Assembly (NCBI RefSeq): GCF_900105985.1
Contig: NZ_FNUB01000004.1
Location: 99,501 to 163,500 of the forward strand
Source: Tenacibaculum sp. MAR_2010_89
GTDB lineage: Bacteria > Bacteroidota > Bacteroidia > Flavobacteriales > Flavobacteriaceae
DNA: 64,000 nucleotides
Reading direction: 5' to 3'
Shown: piece after piece, positions 51,356 to 60,149 of the stretch
How positions within the stretch are numbered: the first letter of the stretch is position 1
Layout of the letters: each line of letters begins with the position of its first letter
Notes under the pieces: generated by a model
Told to the model about the DNA's origin: nothing
Databases searched by the model: none
What the model saw: the letters and a program-made list of their open reading frames with translations, nothing else
Program-made: the position numbers and the translations under genes

Positions 51356-52141
51356 ATGAAAAATAGTTTTGCTTTGATTACGGGTGCAAGTCAAGGTTTA
51401 GGATTGTACTTATCTAAGGAGCTTGCTAGCCGTGGTTATAATTTACTATTAGTTTCATTACCAAATGAAAATTTAGCTTCTAGTTCAAAAAGCATAGAAA
51501 ATGAATTTAACGTTATTGTTAAGTTTTATGAAACAGATTTAACTGTTAAAAACAATATTATAAATCTTTGTGATTGGGCTAATAATTATAAAATTTCAAT
51601 TCTAATTAATAATGCAGGTTGTGGAGGTTCAAAAAAAATAACAGAAGCCTCGTTAGATTATATTGAGAAAATTATTCAATTAAACATCATTTCTACTTCT
51701 TTCATTACCAAATTAATTATTCCTAATTTAGCATCTAATACTAAGAGTTACATTTTAAATGTATCTAGTATGGCTGCTTTTAGCCCTATTGGTTATAAAA
51801 CCGTATATCCTGCTTCGAAAAAATTTATTGATTATTTTTCTTTAGGTTTAAGAGAAGAATTAAAAGAATTCAATATCTCTGTTTCTGTTGTATATCCTGG
51901 ACCAATGAAAACAAATAATGAGGTGAGTAGTAGGATAGAAAAACAAAGTGGTTTTGTAAAATCTGGAGTAGTAAGTTTACATGAAATGGCATTTCAAAGT
52001 ATTGAGAAAATGCTTCAAAGTAAAAAAAGAGTTATACCTGGTAAACTAAATAAACTAAGCAAGGTAATCTTAAAAATTTTACCCTTAAATACCAAAATAA
52101 AATTATTGAGTAAAGCTATAAAAAAAGAAATTGAGGTTTAA
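51356..52141 (+). CDS. Short-chain dehydrogenase/reductase
   Basis: A 261-residue classical SDR: cofactor motif TGASQGLGLYLS (~8-19), NNAG (~83), catalytic Ser in LNVSSMAAF and the YPASKKF (YxxxK) motif near 150. The C-terminus is basic and hydrophobic (KILPLNTKIKLLSK), as in SDRs that act on lipid-like substrates. The stop TAA is directly followed by the ATG of the epimerase gene, so the pair forms an operon. Substrate unknown. Confidence 0.87.
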   Translation: MKNSFALITGASQGLGLYLSKELASRGYNLLLVSLPNENLASSSKSIENEFNVIVKFYETDLTVKNNIINLCDWANNYKISILINNAGCGGSKKITEASLDYIEKIIQLNIISTSFITKLIIPNLASNTKSYILNVSSMAAFSPIGYKTVYPASKKFIDYFSLGLREELKEFNISVSVVYPGPMKTNNEVSSRIEKQSGFVKSGVVSLHEMAFQSIEKMLQSKKRVIPGKLNKLSKVILKILPLNTKIKLLSKAIKKEIEV

Positions 52142-53116
52142 ATGAGAATTTTAGTTACTGGTGCTAATGGTTTATTAGCTACAAATATCATACAACAACT
52201 ACTTCAACAAAACAATGAAGTTATTGGCTTTCTAAGAAATTCAAACAGTTTTACATTAGAACCAAACAAAAATCTTCAATTACAAATTGGTGATATTACC
52301 CAAGTTGAATCTTATACTGAACTTCTTAAAAACACAGATTGTATTATTCATGTTGCTGCATTAACTAATCAAAACATTATTGATTATAATGTATACAAGA
52401 AAGTAAATGCTACCGCCACTGAAATCCTATATAAAAATGCAATTAAAAATAATATCAAAACTTTTATTTACGTTAGTACTGCTAATTGTTTTGGTTACGG
52501 CTCATTAAATAATCTTGGAAACGAAACGAAAGCTATTTCTTTCCCTTTTACAAAATCTTTGTATGCTAAAAGTAAATTGGAAGGACAAGATGCACTTTTA
52601 AATTTATCTGATGAAAATCAGCATACAAAACTTGTAATTTTAAATCCAACTTTTATGATTGGCCCTTATGACACAAAACCTAGTTCTGGAAGGTTGGTTT
52701 TAAGTGCTTATAAAAAGAAAATTATTTTTTATCCTCCAGGAGGAAAAAGTTTTATTAATGTAATTGATGCAGCTAAAGCAGTTATTCAATCAATAATTCA
52801 TGGCGAACATAAGGAAGCCTATATTCTATCTGGTGAAAATTTATCATATTTAAGCTTTTATAAAAAAGTTACTCAACAACTAAATCAAAAATCTTATTTT
52901 ATTAAAATTCCTAAATTACTATTATTCTCTATTGGTTATTTAGGTGATCTACTTCGTTTTTTTAAGGTGAAAACAGATTTATCAAGCATTAATGTAAAAA
53001 CATTATGTGTACATAATTATTACTCAAACCAAAAAGCTACACAAAAAATAAAGCTTCAACAAACACCTATTGAAGTAGGTATTGCTGAAGCTATAAAGTG
53101 GTTTAAATTGAAATAA
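52142..53116 (+). CDS. NAD-dependent epimerase/dehydratase family protein
   Basis: A 324-residue extended SDR with TGANGLLATNI (residues 5-15), STANCFGYG, YAKSKLEG (YxxxK, ~140) and the later NPTFMIGPYD. It resembles sugar-epimerase or 3-beta-HSD/dihydroflavonol-reductase-like enzymes; the C-terminal hydrophobic stretch (LLLFSIGYLGDLL) hints at membrane proximity. It directly abuts the SDR gene upstream. Confidence 0.87.
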   Translation: MRILVTGANGLLATNIIQQLLQQNNEVIGFLRNSNSFTLEPNKNLQLQIGDITQVESYTELLKNTDCIIHVAALTNQNIIDYNVYKKVNATATEILYKNAIKNNIKTFIYVSTANCFGYGSLNNLGNETKAISFPFTKSLYAKSKLEGQDALLNLSDENQHTKLVILNPTFMIGPYDTKPSSGRLVLSAYKKKIIFYPPGGKSFINVIDAAKAVIQSIIHGEHKEAYILSGENLSYLSFYKKVTQQLNQKSYFIKIPKLLLFSIGYLGDLLRFFKVKTDLSSINVKTLCVHNYYSNQKATQKIKLQQTPIEVGIAEAIKWFKLK

Positions 53117-53120
53117 GAAA

Positions 53121-53444
53121 TTAGTTATTCCCTATTTGATCTATCATTTTATCTTCTAATGGTTTTTTCTTTTTCCACGTTTTCTCTAAATAATAATACA
53201 ATCCATAACAACTCAAAAGTCCAAAAGGCATTGCTATTATCCCTAATACTAAATCATTTGTAGTATCTAAAAAATCAGATTCAGTTATTACTGCATAAAC
53301 ACCTAAGGCAATACCAAAAATAAAAGCTCCTGTATAATAAACAACAACTCCCAATATGGCAAAACCCCATTTATTCATTTTATACTCATCTGCTAATTCA
53401 TAAAACTTTTTCCCTATAAAATAGAGCAATACTAATCCTAACAT
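53121..53444 (-). CDS. Membrane protein, unknown (107 aa)
   Basis: A 107-residue protein with about three transmembrane segments (near residues 1-12, 25-50 and 68-86) and a basic C-terminus (KTWKKKKPLED). Not recognised. It lies 12 bases after the FAH-family gene on the minus strand and is probably co-transcribed with it. Confidence 0.6.
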   Translation of the reverse strand: MLGLVLLYFIGKKFYELADEYKMNKWGFAILGVVVYYTGAFIFGIALGVYAVITESDFLDTTNDLVLGIIAMPFGLLSCYGLYYYLEKTWKKKKPLEDKMIDQIGNN

Positions 53445-53456
53445 AACTTTCTTTTT

Positions 53457-54065
53457 TTATTTAATTTTTATTTGAAATGCTTCTTTATTTTCTATAATTC
53501 CTGTTAACACATCATTCTCTTCTACTTTACCAACACCAGCTGGTGTACCAGTAAAAATTACATCTCCTTTTTTTAATGTGAAATATTGAGAAACATAACT
53601 TACTAACTCGTCAATCTTCCATAACATAGATTGTGTATTTCCTTCTTGAACTACTTCATTGTTTTTTTTAAGCTGAAAAGATAACTTATTTATATCAAAT
53701 TCTTCTTTTGGGAAAAAGTTTCCTATAACAGCACTTCCATCAAATGCCTTTGCTTTTTCCCAAGGTAATCCTTTTTCCTTACATTTAGCCTGCACGTCAC
53801 GAGCAGTAAAATCGATACCTAAACCTATTTCATCATAGTATTTAGGTGAAAACTTTGGTGAAATATGCTTCCCTACTTTATTTATTTTTACCAACACCTC
53901 AACTTCATAATGAATATCATTTGAAAAAGGCGGTATAAAAAAAGGCATTTTTTTAGGTAAAATTGCAGAGTCAGGTTTTAAAAAGACCACTGGACTTTCA
54001 GGCTTCTCATTCTCTAATTCTTCTATGTGTTTAGCGTAATTACGCCCTATACAAATTATTTTCAT
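53457..54065 (-). CDS. Fumarylacetoacetate hydrolase family protein
   Basis: A 202-residue enzyme starting at ATG 54065 (MKIICIGRNYAKHIEELENE). The FAH-type metal-binding region is visible: HYEVEVLVKINK (Glu-x-Glu), GLGIDFTARDVQ, KAKAFDGSAVIG and GDVIFTGTPAGVG. Related enzymes are acylpyruvases or oxaloacetate decarboxylases (FAHD1 type) and act on 2,4-dioxo acids in the cytoplasm. Substrate is not predictable here. Confidence 0.9.
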   Translation of the reverse strand: MKIICIGRNYAKHIEELENEKPESPVVFLKPDSAILPKKMPFFIPPFSNDIHYEVEVLVKINKVGKHISPKFSPKYYDEIGLGIDFTARDVQAKCKEKGLPWEKAKAFDGSAVIGNFFPKEEFDINKLSFQLKKNNEVVQEGNTQSMLWKIDELVSYVSQYFTLKKGDVIFTGTPAGVGKVEENDVLTGIIENKEAFQIKIK

Positions 54066-54160
54066 TCTATAAAACAAAACGTCATTACAAACAAAATGAA
54101 GTAACCTTTAAAATGAGATTACTTCATCATTTTTATTTATAACAACAAGTTAATTTAATT

Positions 54161-55000
54161 TTAAGGGATCCATGTTTTAGGGAAGTTCGGCTTTCTCTTT
54201 TCCAAAAAAGCATCACGTCCTTCTTTAGCTTCATCTGTCATGTATGCTAAACGTGTAACTTCACCTGCAAACACTTGTTGTCCTACCATTCCATCATCAG
54301 TTAAATTCATTGCAAACTTTAACATTTTAATTGATGTTGGCGATTTTTCTAATATTTCTTGAGCCCAATCAAATGCTGTTTGCTCCAACTCATCATGAGG
54401 TACAACAGCATTCACCATTCCCATTTCATAAGCTTCTTGCGCAGAATAATTTCTACCCAAAAAGAATATCTCTCTAGCTCTCTTTTGCCCTACCATTTTA
54501 GCTAAATATGCAGAACCATATCCTGCATCAAATGAAGTTACGTCGGCATCTGTTTGTTTAAAAATAGCATGTTCTTTACTTGCTAAAGTTAAATCGCAAG
54601 TAACATGTAAACTATGTCCACCACCTACTGCCCAACCTGGAACTACACAAATTACAGCTTTAGGCATAAAACGAATTAATCGTTGAACTTCTAAAATATT
54701 TAATCGATGATACCCATCTTTTCCAACATATCCCTGATGGCCACGTGCATTTTGATCTCCTCCTGAACAAAAACTCCAAACACCATCTTTAGTTGATGGA
54801 CCTTCAGCTGACAATAATACAACTCCAATATTAGTATCTTCATGTGCATCATTAAATGCATCTAACAATTCAGATGTTGTATGTGGACGAAATGCATTAC
54901 GCACATTAGGTCTGTTAAATGCTATCCTTGCAACATTGTGTGATTTCTTATACGTAATATCTTCGTACTCTTTGGCGGTTTCCCATTGAGGTTGTATCAT
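54161..55000 (-). CDS. menB: 1,4-dihydroxy-2-naphthoyl-CoA synthase
   Basis: Crotonase-fold enzyme closing the naphthoate ring of menaquinone. The 279-residue protein shows the MenB features: RPNVRNAFRPHTTSEL, the oxyanion SFCSGGDQNARG, PGWAVGGGHSLHVTCDLTLAS, and TDADVTSFDAGYGSAYLA with the catalytic Asp/Tyr region, ending RKPNFPKTWIP. Length is typical. Its divergent neighbour is an esterase-like gene; minus-strand TATTTTTG at 55029-55036 may be its -7 box. Confidence 0.96.
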   Translation of the reverse strand: MIQPQWETAKEYEDITYKKSHNVARIAFNRPNVRNAFRPHTTSELLDAFNDAHEDTNIGVVLLSAEGPSTKDGVWSFCSGGDQNARGHQGYVGKDGYHRLNILEVQRLIRFMPKAVICVVPGWAVGGGHSLHVTCDLTLASKEHAIFKQTDADVTSFDAGYGSAYLAKMVGQKRAREIFFLGRNYSAQEAYEMGMVNAVVPHDELEQTAFDWAQEILEKSPTSIKMLKFAMNLTDDGMVGQQVFAGEVTRLAYMTDEAKEGRDAFLEKRKPNFPKTWIP

Positions 55001-55028
55001 AATTTCAAACTATTATCGTTATATAAAG

Positions 55029-55068
55029 CAAAAATAGCATAATAACTTTATTTTCTTTTTTATATTTG
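55029..55068. promoter_or_regulatory. Divergent -7 boxes for menB and the esterase-like gene
   Basis: CAAAAATA at 55029-55036 reads TATTTTTG towards menB, and TATATTTG at 55061-55068 points to the plus-strand gene (ATG 55090). Neither has an evident TTG at -33. Confidence 0.4.
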
Positions 55069-55089
55069 AGTATTAATAAACCAATCCCT

Positions 55090-56325
55090 ATGAAATATCT
55101 GTCTCTTGTATTTGCTTTTTGCATTTCCTTTTCTTCTTTTTCTCAGGAAGTCATTACTAAATCTATCGATTCTAAAGAATTGAAACGAAAAAGAAGTTTT
55201 AAAATTTACCTTCCAAAAAACTACAAAAAAGATTTAACTGCTAATTACCCACTAGCTATAGTATTGGGTAATCAATATTTATTTGATTTATATGTTGGAA
55301 ACGCGAAATTGTTTGCCAATGTTGACAAAGCTCCAAGACAAATAGTTGTTGGTATTGATATGGAAAAAACGTACGCTAAAGATATTTCCATAGTAGAAGC
55401 TACTAATATGCTAACTAGTAGATCTTCTCATTTTTATAACTTTATTAAGCATGAATTAATTCCTTATATGGAAGCCAATTTTAAAACATCACCTTTTATG
55501 TCTATTACAGGTGAAGGAAAAGGAGCTAATTTTTTAACTCATTTTTTAAAAGAACCTGAACCTATTTTTAATGCCTACATATGTGCTACCCCTGAATTTG
55601 CAAAATATGCTCCTCAAATCATCAATTCATATACACTTAGCAGACTTGGAAAAATAGACAATACCTACTACATATATGCTAGTAACTCTAAAAAACAAAC
55701 AACAGAAGAGTTATATGATAGGTATAGCGAAATCGGAACTTTCCTATCTTCTTTTAATGCTGAAAACTTTCATGTAAACTTTGATAAATTTGAAAGCTCT
55801 CCTAGTTTTTTAGCCACCATTAGTGAAACTATACCTAGGGCTTTTACAAATATGTTTTCTTTATACTCCAAAATATCTAAAGGTGAGTATGAAAAAAACG
55901 TAAAAGACTTAGATCCTCTTGATGCAATAAAATATTTAGAGAAAAAATATTTAGACATTCAATATTTATATGGCGCTAATTTAAATGTAAGATTAGATGA
56001 TATTTACGCTATTGAAGGTATTGTTATGGACAAAATGGATGGAGACTACTTAAGAGTTTTAGGTGACTTTGTTATGATTAAATATCCAGACCTACATTTA
56101 GGAGATTATTATGTAGGAAAATTTCATGAACTTGGTAAAGACTATGAAAAAGCAGATTTTTACTACAAAGCCGCTTATGGAAAAATGAACCCCTCAGATC
56201 CTAACACTGACTCTTTTTATGAAAACATAAAGCGAGTGAATGATTTAATGGGTAGTCAAAAACCAGATGAAGAAATTCTTCCTGAAGAAGATAATGAAGA
56301 AGAAGAAAAAGAGGAGGATAAATAA
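55090..56325 (+). CDS. Secreted esterase-like alpha/beta hydrolase
   Basis: A 411-residue exported protein; ATG 55090 gives the signal peptide MKYLSLVFAFCISFSSFSQ, and the longer frame would start inside a -7 box. Residues about 20-260 resemble the esterase D/enterochelin-esterase group (RSFKIYLPKNYKKD, PLAIVLGNQYLFDLY), but the usual nucleophile GxSxGG reads ITGEGKGANFL, so the Ser seems replaced by Glu and activity is doubtful. The C-terminal ~120 residues look TPR-like, with a very acidic end (EEEDNEEEEKEEDK in part). Confidence 0.72.
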   Translation: MKYLSLVFAFCISFSSFSQEVITKSIDSKELKRKRSFKIYLPKNYKKDLTANYPLAIVLGNQYLFDLYVGNAKLFANVDKAPRQIVVGIDMEKTYAKDISIVEATNMLTSRSSHFYNFIKHELIPYMEANFKTSPFMSITGEGKGANFLTHFLKEPEPIFNAYICATPEFAKYAPQIINSYTLSRLGKIDNTYYIYASNSKKQTTEELYDRYSEIGTFLSSFNAENFHVNFDKFESSPSFLATISETIPRAFTNMFSLYSKISKGEYEKNVKDLDPLDAIKYLEKKYLDIQYLYGANLNVRLDDIYAIEGIVMDKMDGDYLRVLGDFVMIKYPDLHLGDYYVGKFHELGKDYEKADFYYKAAYGKMNPSDPNTDSFYENIKRVNDLMGSQKPDEEILPEEDNEEEEKEEDK

Positions 56326-56329
56326 TATC

Positions 56330-56740
56330 TTAACTTAATTCTATTCTATCTTCTTTTAAAACAATTTTTTTATTCTTATATAAACTACCAATAGCTCTTT
56401 TGAATGCTTTTTTACTCATTTGTAAATGAAATTTAATTGATTCAGGAGAGCTTTTATCTGTCAATAAAAGAAACTTTTTTTCTTCTAATTTATTCAGAAT
56501 TTTTTCAACATCAGCATCTATTACATTTCTAAAACCTTGAGGTTGTAGTGAAACATCAATTCTTTCATCTTCACGAATTTTTTTTATGTAACCTACAGTT
56601 TTAAACCCTTCTTCTAATTCAGTAAAAACTTCATTTCTGTAAAGTAATCCTTCAAATTCTTCATTTATTAATACTGTATATCCTAAATGACTTTCAGTAC
56701 CAATTACTAAATCTACCTTATCTCCTATTTTTAAATCCAT
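56330..56740 (-). CDS. CvfB-like S1 RNA-binding protein, short form
   Basis: A 136-residue protein corresponding to the C-terminal half of CvfB: an S1-type beta-barrel (KIGDKVDLVIGTESHLGYTVLI in pieces, EGLLYRNEVF) then a winged helix (FHLQMSKKAFKRAIGSLYKNKKI). Such short forms occur in Flavobacteriia beside menD. The stop of menD shares its last base with this gene's ATG, so it is translationally coupled. It probably binds RNA; no target is known. Confidence 0.75.
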   Translation of the reverse strand: MDLKIGDKVDLVIGTESHLGYTVLINEEFEGLLYRNEVFTELEEGFKTVGYIKKIREDERIDVSLQPQGFRNVIDADVEKILNKLEEKKFLLLTDKSSPESIKFHLQMSKKAFKRAIGSLYKNKKIVLKEDRIELS

Positions 56741-58410
56741 TATAAATTTTTAAAATATTTTTTTAATATACTATCATTTACACTTGAAGGTGTAAATATC
56801 TCTAAAATTTTCGGTTTTTGTGAATCACTGTAAAATCCAGATAACTTATTTTCTAACTCTTTTATATTCGTTACTGATTCATATTCAAAACCATATGTTT
56901 TTGCCAAATATTCAGCATTTAAACTGTGTGGTGTTTCAAAATAATTTAACGCATTCGTTGTTTGAGGCCCTGGTATTATTTTGAAAATTCCTCCTCCTGA
57001 GTTATTTACTATAATGATTCTAAAATTACTAGGCACATAACTATTCCATAAAGCATTACTATCATAATAAAAACTAATATCTCCAGAAATAAATACGGTT
57101 TGTTCTTTACTTGCTAATGCAGCTCCAATTGCGGTACTAGTACTTCCATCAATCCCGCTAGTTCCTCTATTACAAAAAACTCGTAATGTTGGATTCAATT
57201 TAAACAATTGTGTGTATCTAATAACTGAACTATTACTTAATTGTAATTGGCAATTATTTGGAATAGATTTTAACAATACATTGAACACCTCTAAATCAGA
57301 ATAAGAAATAGTTTTTACAAAATTTTCATGACTATCTATTCTCTTATTTTCTATCTCTAACCAGTCTTCTTTATAACTGCTTGATATCTTTTTCTTGTAA
57401 TTAATTAACTCTAAAAAAAACATCTCCGGCACTTCTTTAACAAACTCACTTAAACAAAAATAAGTATCTAATTTCTCAAGTTTATCAATATGCCAATGAT
57501 GCTTTGGTTGATACTTCCTTAAGAATTGTTTTATTCTTTTTGACACAACCATTCCACCTAATGTAATTAAAACATCTGGTTGTAAAGCTTCAAAAGATTT
57601 TTCGTTAAGTGGAGTAATTAATACATCTATATTATTTACAAAATTTGAACCATATAAATTAGACGTTGTTTCAGTCATTATTAAAACAGACTCATCATTT
57701 GCATACTTACTTAAAATACTTTGCAACTCATCAGAAGGGTAATTTACTCCAATTAAAATCAATTTACGTTCTGCTGAATTCCATATATCAGCAAAATACT
57801 CATAGTTGATATTACTTGTAGTTGATGTTAATTCTTCTTTAGATACCTTCAATACCTCATCCTTAATTACCTCTCCTATCTCATCAACAACTTCATATAA
57901 AGGCTCCTCAAAAGGAACATTTACATGTATCGGGCCTTTTTTTTGTATTGCTGTGCTTATAGCTTCACTTAACATTTCCGCATTACGACCCAGTTCATTT
58001 GTATCTTCTAACAAATTTGCTGAATATAAAATATGATTTGCAAAAACATTTTCTTGTCTAATAGCCTGTCCATCCCCTACATCAATTAAGTATCTTGGCC
58101 TATCAGCGGATATAACTAACAAAGGTATTTTACTATAAAAAGCCTCAGCTATTGCTGGATAGTAATTAAGTAATGCTGAGCCTGAAGTACATACTATCGC
58201 CACTGGCTTTCGTTTTTGTTGAGCTATTCCCATAGCAAAAAACGCAGCGCAACGCTCATCAACAATACTATAAGTTTCCACATCAGGATGATTAGTAAAA
58301 CCTATTGTTAAAGGTGCATTTCTTGAACCAGGTGATATTACAACAGTATCAATATTATAAAATTGACATGCTGAAATTACTAATTGTGCTAATTGTTTTT
58401 TTGGATACAT
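56740..58410 (-). CDS. menD: SEPHCHC synthase MenD
   Basis: ThDP-dependent enzyme joining 2-oxoglutarate to isochorismate in menaquinone synthesis. The 556-residue length is normal. Visible are VVISPGSRNAPLTIGF (~25), VCTSGSALLNYYPAIAEA (~75), RPRYLIDVGDGQAIRQ, and the ThDP motif GTSGIDGSTSTAIGAALA (~410) with SGDISFYYDSNALWN. It is the first gene of a pair with the cvfB-like gene, and a TACTTTTG -7-like box lies eight bases before its ATG. Confidence 0.96.
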   Translation of the reverse strand: MYPKKQLAQLVISACQFYNIDTVVISPGSRNAPLTIGFTNHPDVETYSIVDERCAAFFAMGIAQQKRKPVAIVCTSGSALLNYYPAIAEAFYSKIPLLVISADRPRYLIDVGDGQAIRQENVFANHILYSANLLEDTNELGRNAEMLSEAISTAIQKKGPIHVNVPFEEPLYEVVDEIGEVIKDEVLKVSKEELTSTTSNINYEYFADIWNSAERKLILIGVNYPSDELQSILSKYANDESVLIMTETTSNLYGSNFVNNIDVLITPLNEKSFEALQPDVLITLGGMVVSKRIKQFLRKYQPKHHWHIDKLEKLDTYFCLSEFVKEVPEMFFLELINYKKKISSSYKEDWLEIENKRIDSHENFVKTISYSDLEVFNVLLKSIPNNCQLQLSNSSVIRYTQLFKLNPTLRVFCNRGTSGIDGSTSTAIGAALASKEQTVFISGDISFYYDSNALWNSYVPSNFRIIIVNNSGGGIFKIIPGPQTTNALNYFETPHSLNAEYLAKTYGFEYESVTNIKELENKLSGFYSDSQKPKILEIFTPSSVNDSILKKYFKNL

Positions 58411-58417
58411 CAGAGTG

Positions 58418-58425
58418 CAAAAGTA
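58418..58425 (-). promoter_or_regulatory. Putative -7 box of menD
   Basis: CAAAAGTA (plus strand) is TACTTTTG on the minus strand; its end is eight bases from the menD ATG, predicting a leader of only a few bases. It follows immediately the T-tract of the transaldolase terminator. Confidence 0.4.
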
Positions 58426-58430
58426 TTACT

Positions 58431-58464
58431 AAAAAAGAAATTCCACACTAATAGTGTGGAATTC
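58431..58464 (-). terminator. Terminator after the transaldolase gene
   Basis: AATTCCACACT (58439-58449) and AGTGTGGAATT (58453-58463) form an 11-bp stem with a three-base loop; on the minus strand TTCTTTTTT follows. Confidence 0.85.
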
Positions 58465-58537
58465 TTATTTGTTAATCTAGAAATCTATTTTTTATATGAT
58501 TTCTTTATATTTCATTTTCAAAGAATTCAGCTAACAA

Positions 58538-59194
58538 TTACTGTTGTCCTTTTTTATAATCAGCTAAAAACTTTTCTAAACCTATATCAGTTAAAGGGTG
58601 TTTTAATAATCCAGAAATAGCACTTAAAGGTCCAGTCATAACATCAGATCCTAATTTAGCACAATCAATGATATGCATTGTATGACGAACAGAAGCAGCT
58701 AAAATTTCTGTTTCAAACATATAGTTATCATAAATTTGACGAATTTCGGCTATTAAGTTTAAACCATCTGTAGATATATCATCTAAACGACCTATAAAAG
58801 GAGATACATATGTTGCTCCTGCTTTTGCTGCTAATAATGCTTGCCCAGCAGAAAAAACTAATGTTACATTTGTTTTAATACCTTTATCAGAAAAATATTT
58901 ACATGCCTTTATACCATCTTTAATCATTGGTAATTTTACTACTATTTGTGGATTAAGAGCTGCTAATGCCTCACCTTCTCTTACCATTCCTTCATAATCA
59001 GTTGAAATTACTTCAGCAGAAACATCTCCCTCAACAATATCACATATCGCTTTATAATGGTTAATAATATTTTCTTCTCCAGTAATCCCCTCTTTTGCCA
59101 TTAATGACGGATTAGTAGTTACTCCATCTAAAATACCTAAAGCTTGTGCTTCTTTAATTTGATCAAGATTAGCTGTGTCAATAAAAAATTTCAT
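58538..59194 (-). CDS. tal: Transaldolase / fructose-6-phosphate aldolase-like
   Basis: A 218-residue class I aldolase of the small transaldolase (TalC/MipB) subfamily, moving three-carbon units in the pentose phosphate pathway. It starts [20 protein letters not shown], has [12 protein letters not shown] (~27), the Schiff-base lysine in IVVKLPMI (~86), and [20 protein letters not shown] with [11 protein letters not shown]. Full length. Fructose-6-phosphate aldolase activity cannot be excluded by motif alone. Confidence 0.93.
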   Translation of the reverse strand: MKFFIDTANLDQIKEAQALGILDGVTTNPSLMAKEGITGEENIINHYKAICDIVEGDVSAEVISTDYEGMVREGEALAALNPQIVVKLPMIKDGIKACKYFSDKGIKTNVTLVFSAGQALLAAKAGATYVSPFIGRLDDISTDGLNLIAEIRQIYDNYMFETEILAASVRHTMHIIDCAKLGSDVMTGPLSAISGLLKHPLTDIGLEKFLADYKKGQQ

Positions 59195-59259
59195 CTATTT
59201 ATAATTTAAAAAGTTGTGTTCTATTTCTAAAAAAATATTTCTTCTAATACGCTACAAAT

Positions 59260-60060
59260 TTACAATTTATAATGGTTCATTAATAGTTTTTCATAAATTT
59301 TATCAGGTAAAACTCTTTTTAAAATAATTGAAAATTTCTCCATAAACCCTCCTACTTTATAATGTATTTTAGGTGACTTGCTTTTTATTATTTCATAAAT
59401 AGCTTTTGCCATCATCATTGGATCTTCCCCTGAACTCACATGACTATCCATTAATGCTAAATTCTCAGCATATTTTTCTTTATACGCTGAATTTTCAAAT
59501 ACCGGCGTATGATATCTACCAGCAGCAATATTTGTAGCAAAATCACCCGGAGCTACATTCACCACTCGTACACCAAAACTCTTAACTTCCATACTTAACG
59601 CCTCAGTTACCAATTCTAAAGCCCCTTTGCTTGCAGAATATACTCCTCTAAATGGCAATCCCATATAACCTGCTATTGAAGTTGTATTAATAATGAGTCC
59701 ACTCTTCTCTAACCGCATAGAAGGTAACACCTCTTTAATTACATCAATAACTCCAAAAAAATTAGTATCAAAATTAAACTTCATTTCTTCAGTTGGCGTA
59801 TCCTCAATTGGCCCAGTGATTCCTTTACCTGCATTATTTATCAAAACATCAATCTTTCCTTCTATCCCAATCACTTCGCCGATAGCTCTTTTAATAGATT
59901 CTTTCTGAGTAACATCTAAAGCTACCATTGAAAAAGGAACATTTACTTTACTCGGATTTCTACTAGTACCGTACACCTTATAATTTTTACCATGCAAATA
60001 CAATCCTATAGATTTTCCTATTCCTGAAGAAGCTCCTGTAATAAATACAACTTTTGACAT
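59260..60060 (-). CDS. Short-chain dehydrogenase/reductase
   Basis: A 266-residue classical SDR starting at ATG 60060 (MSKVVFITGASSGIGKSIG). Cofactor motif TGASSGIG, NNAG at ~83, Ser in IINTTSIAGYMG, and YSASKGALE (YxxxK, ~150) are present; the C-terminal part (GGFMEKFSIILKRVLPDKIYEKLL) is typical for retinol-dehydrogenase/ketoreductase-like members. Divergent from the M1 peptidase gene. Substrate unknown. Confidence 0.88.
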   Translation of the reverse strand: MSKVVFITGASSGIGKSIGLYLHGKNYKVYGTSRNPSKVNVPFSMVALDVTQKESIKRAIGEVIGIEGKIDVLINNAGKGITGPIEDTPTEEMKFNFDTNFFGVIDVIKEVLPSMRLEKSGLIINTTSIAGYMGLPFRGVYSASKGALELVTEALSMEVKSFGVRVVNVAPGDFATNIAAGRYHTPVFENSAYKEKYAENLALMDSHVSSGEDPMMMAKAIYEIIKSKSPKIHYKVGGFMEKFSIILKRVLPDKIYEKLLMNHYKL

Positions 60061-60149
60061 TCTATATAATTTTAGACAAATATCCAAAAGTTAAAGTCAA
60101 TAAAAAAACTTTAAAAACTTATATTAGCAACTCAATTTCAGTAAAAATT

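Noticed and set aside
60054..60149. Longer N-terminus of the M1 peptidase
   Set aside because: The extension overlaps the divergent SDR start and lacks a signal peptide, whereas the ATG at 60150 begins one.
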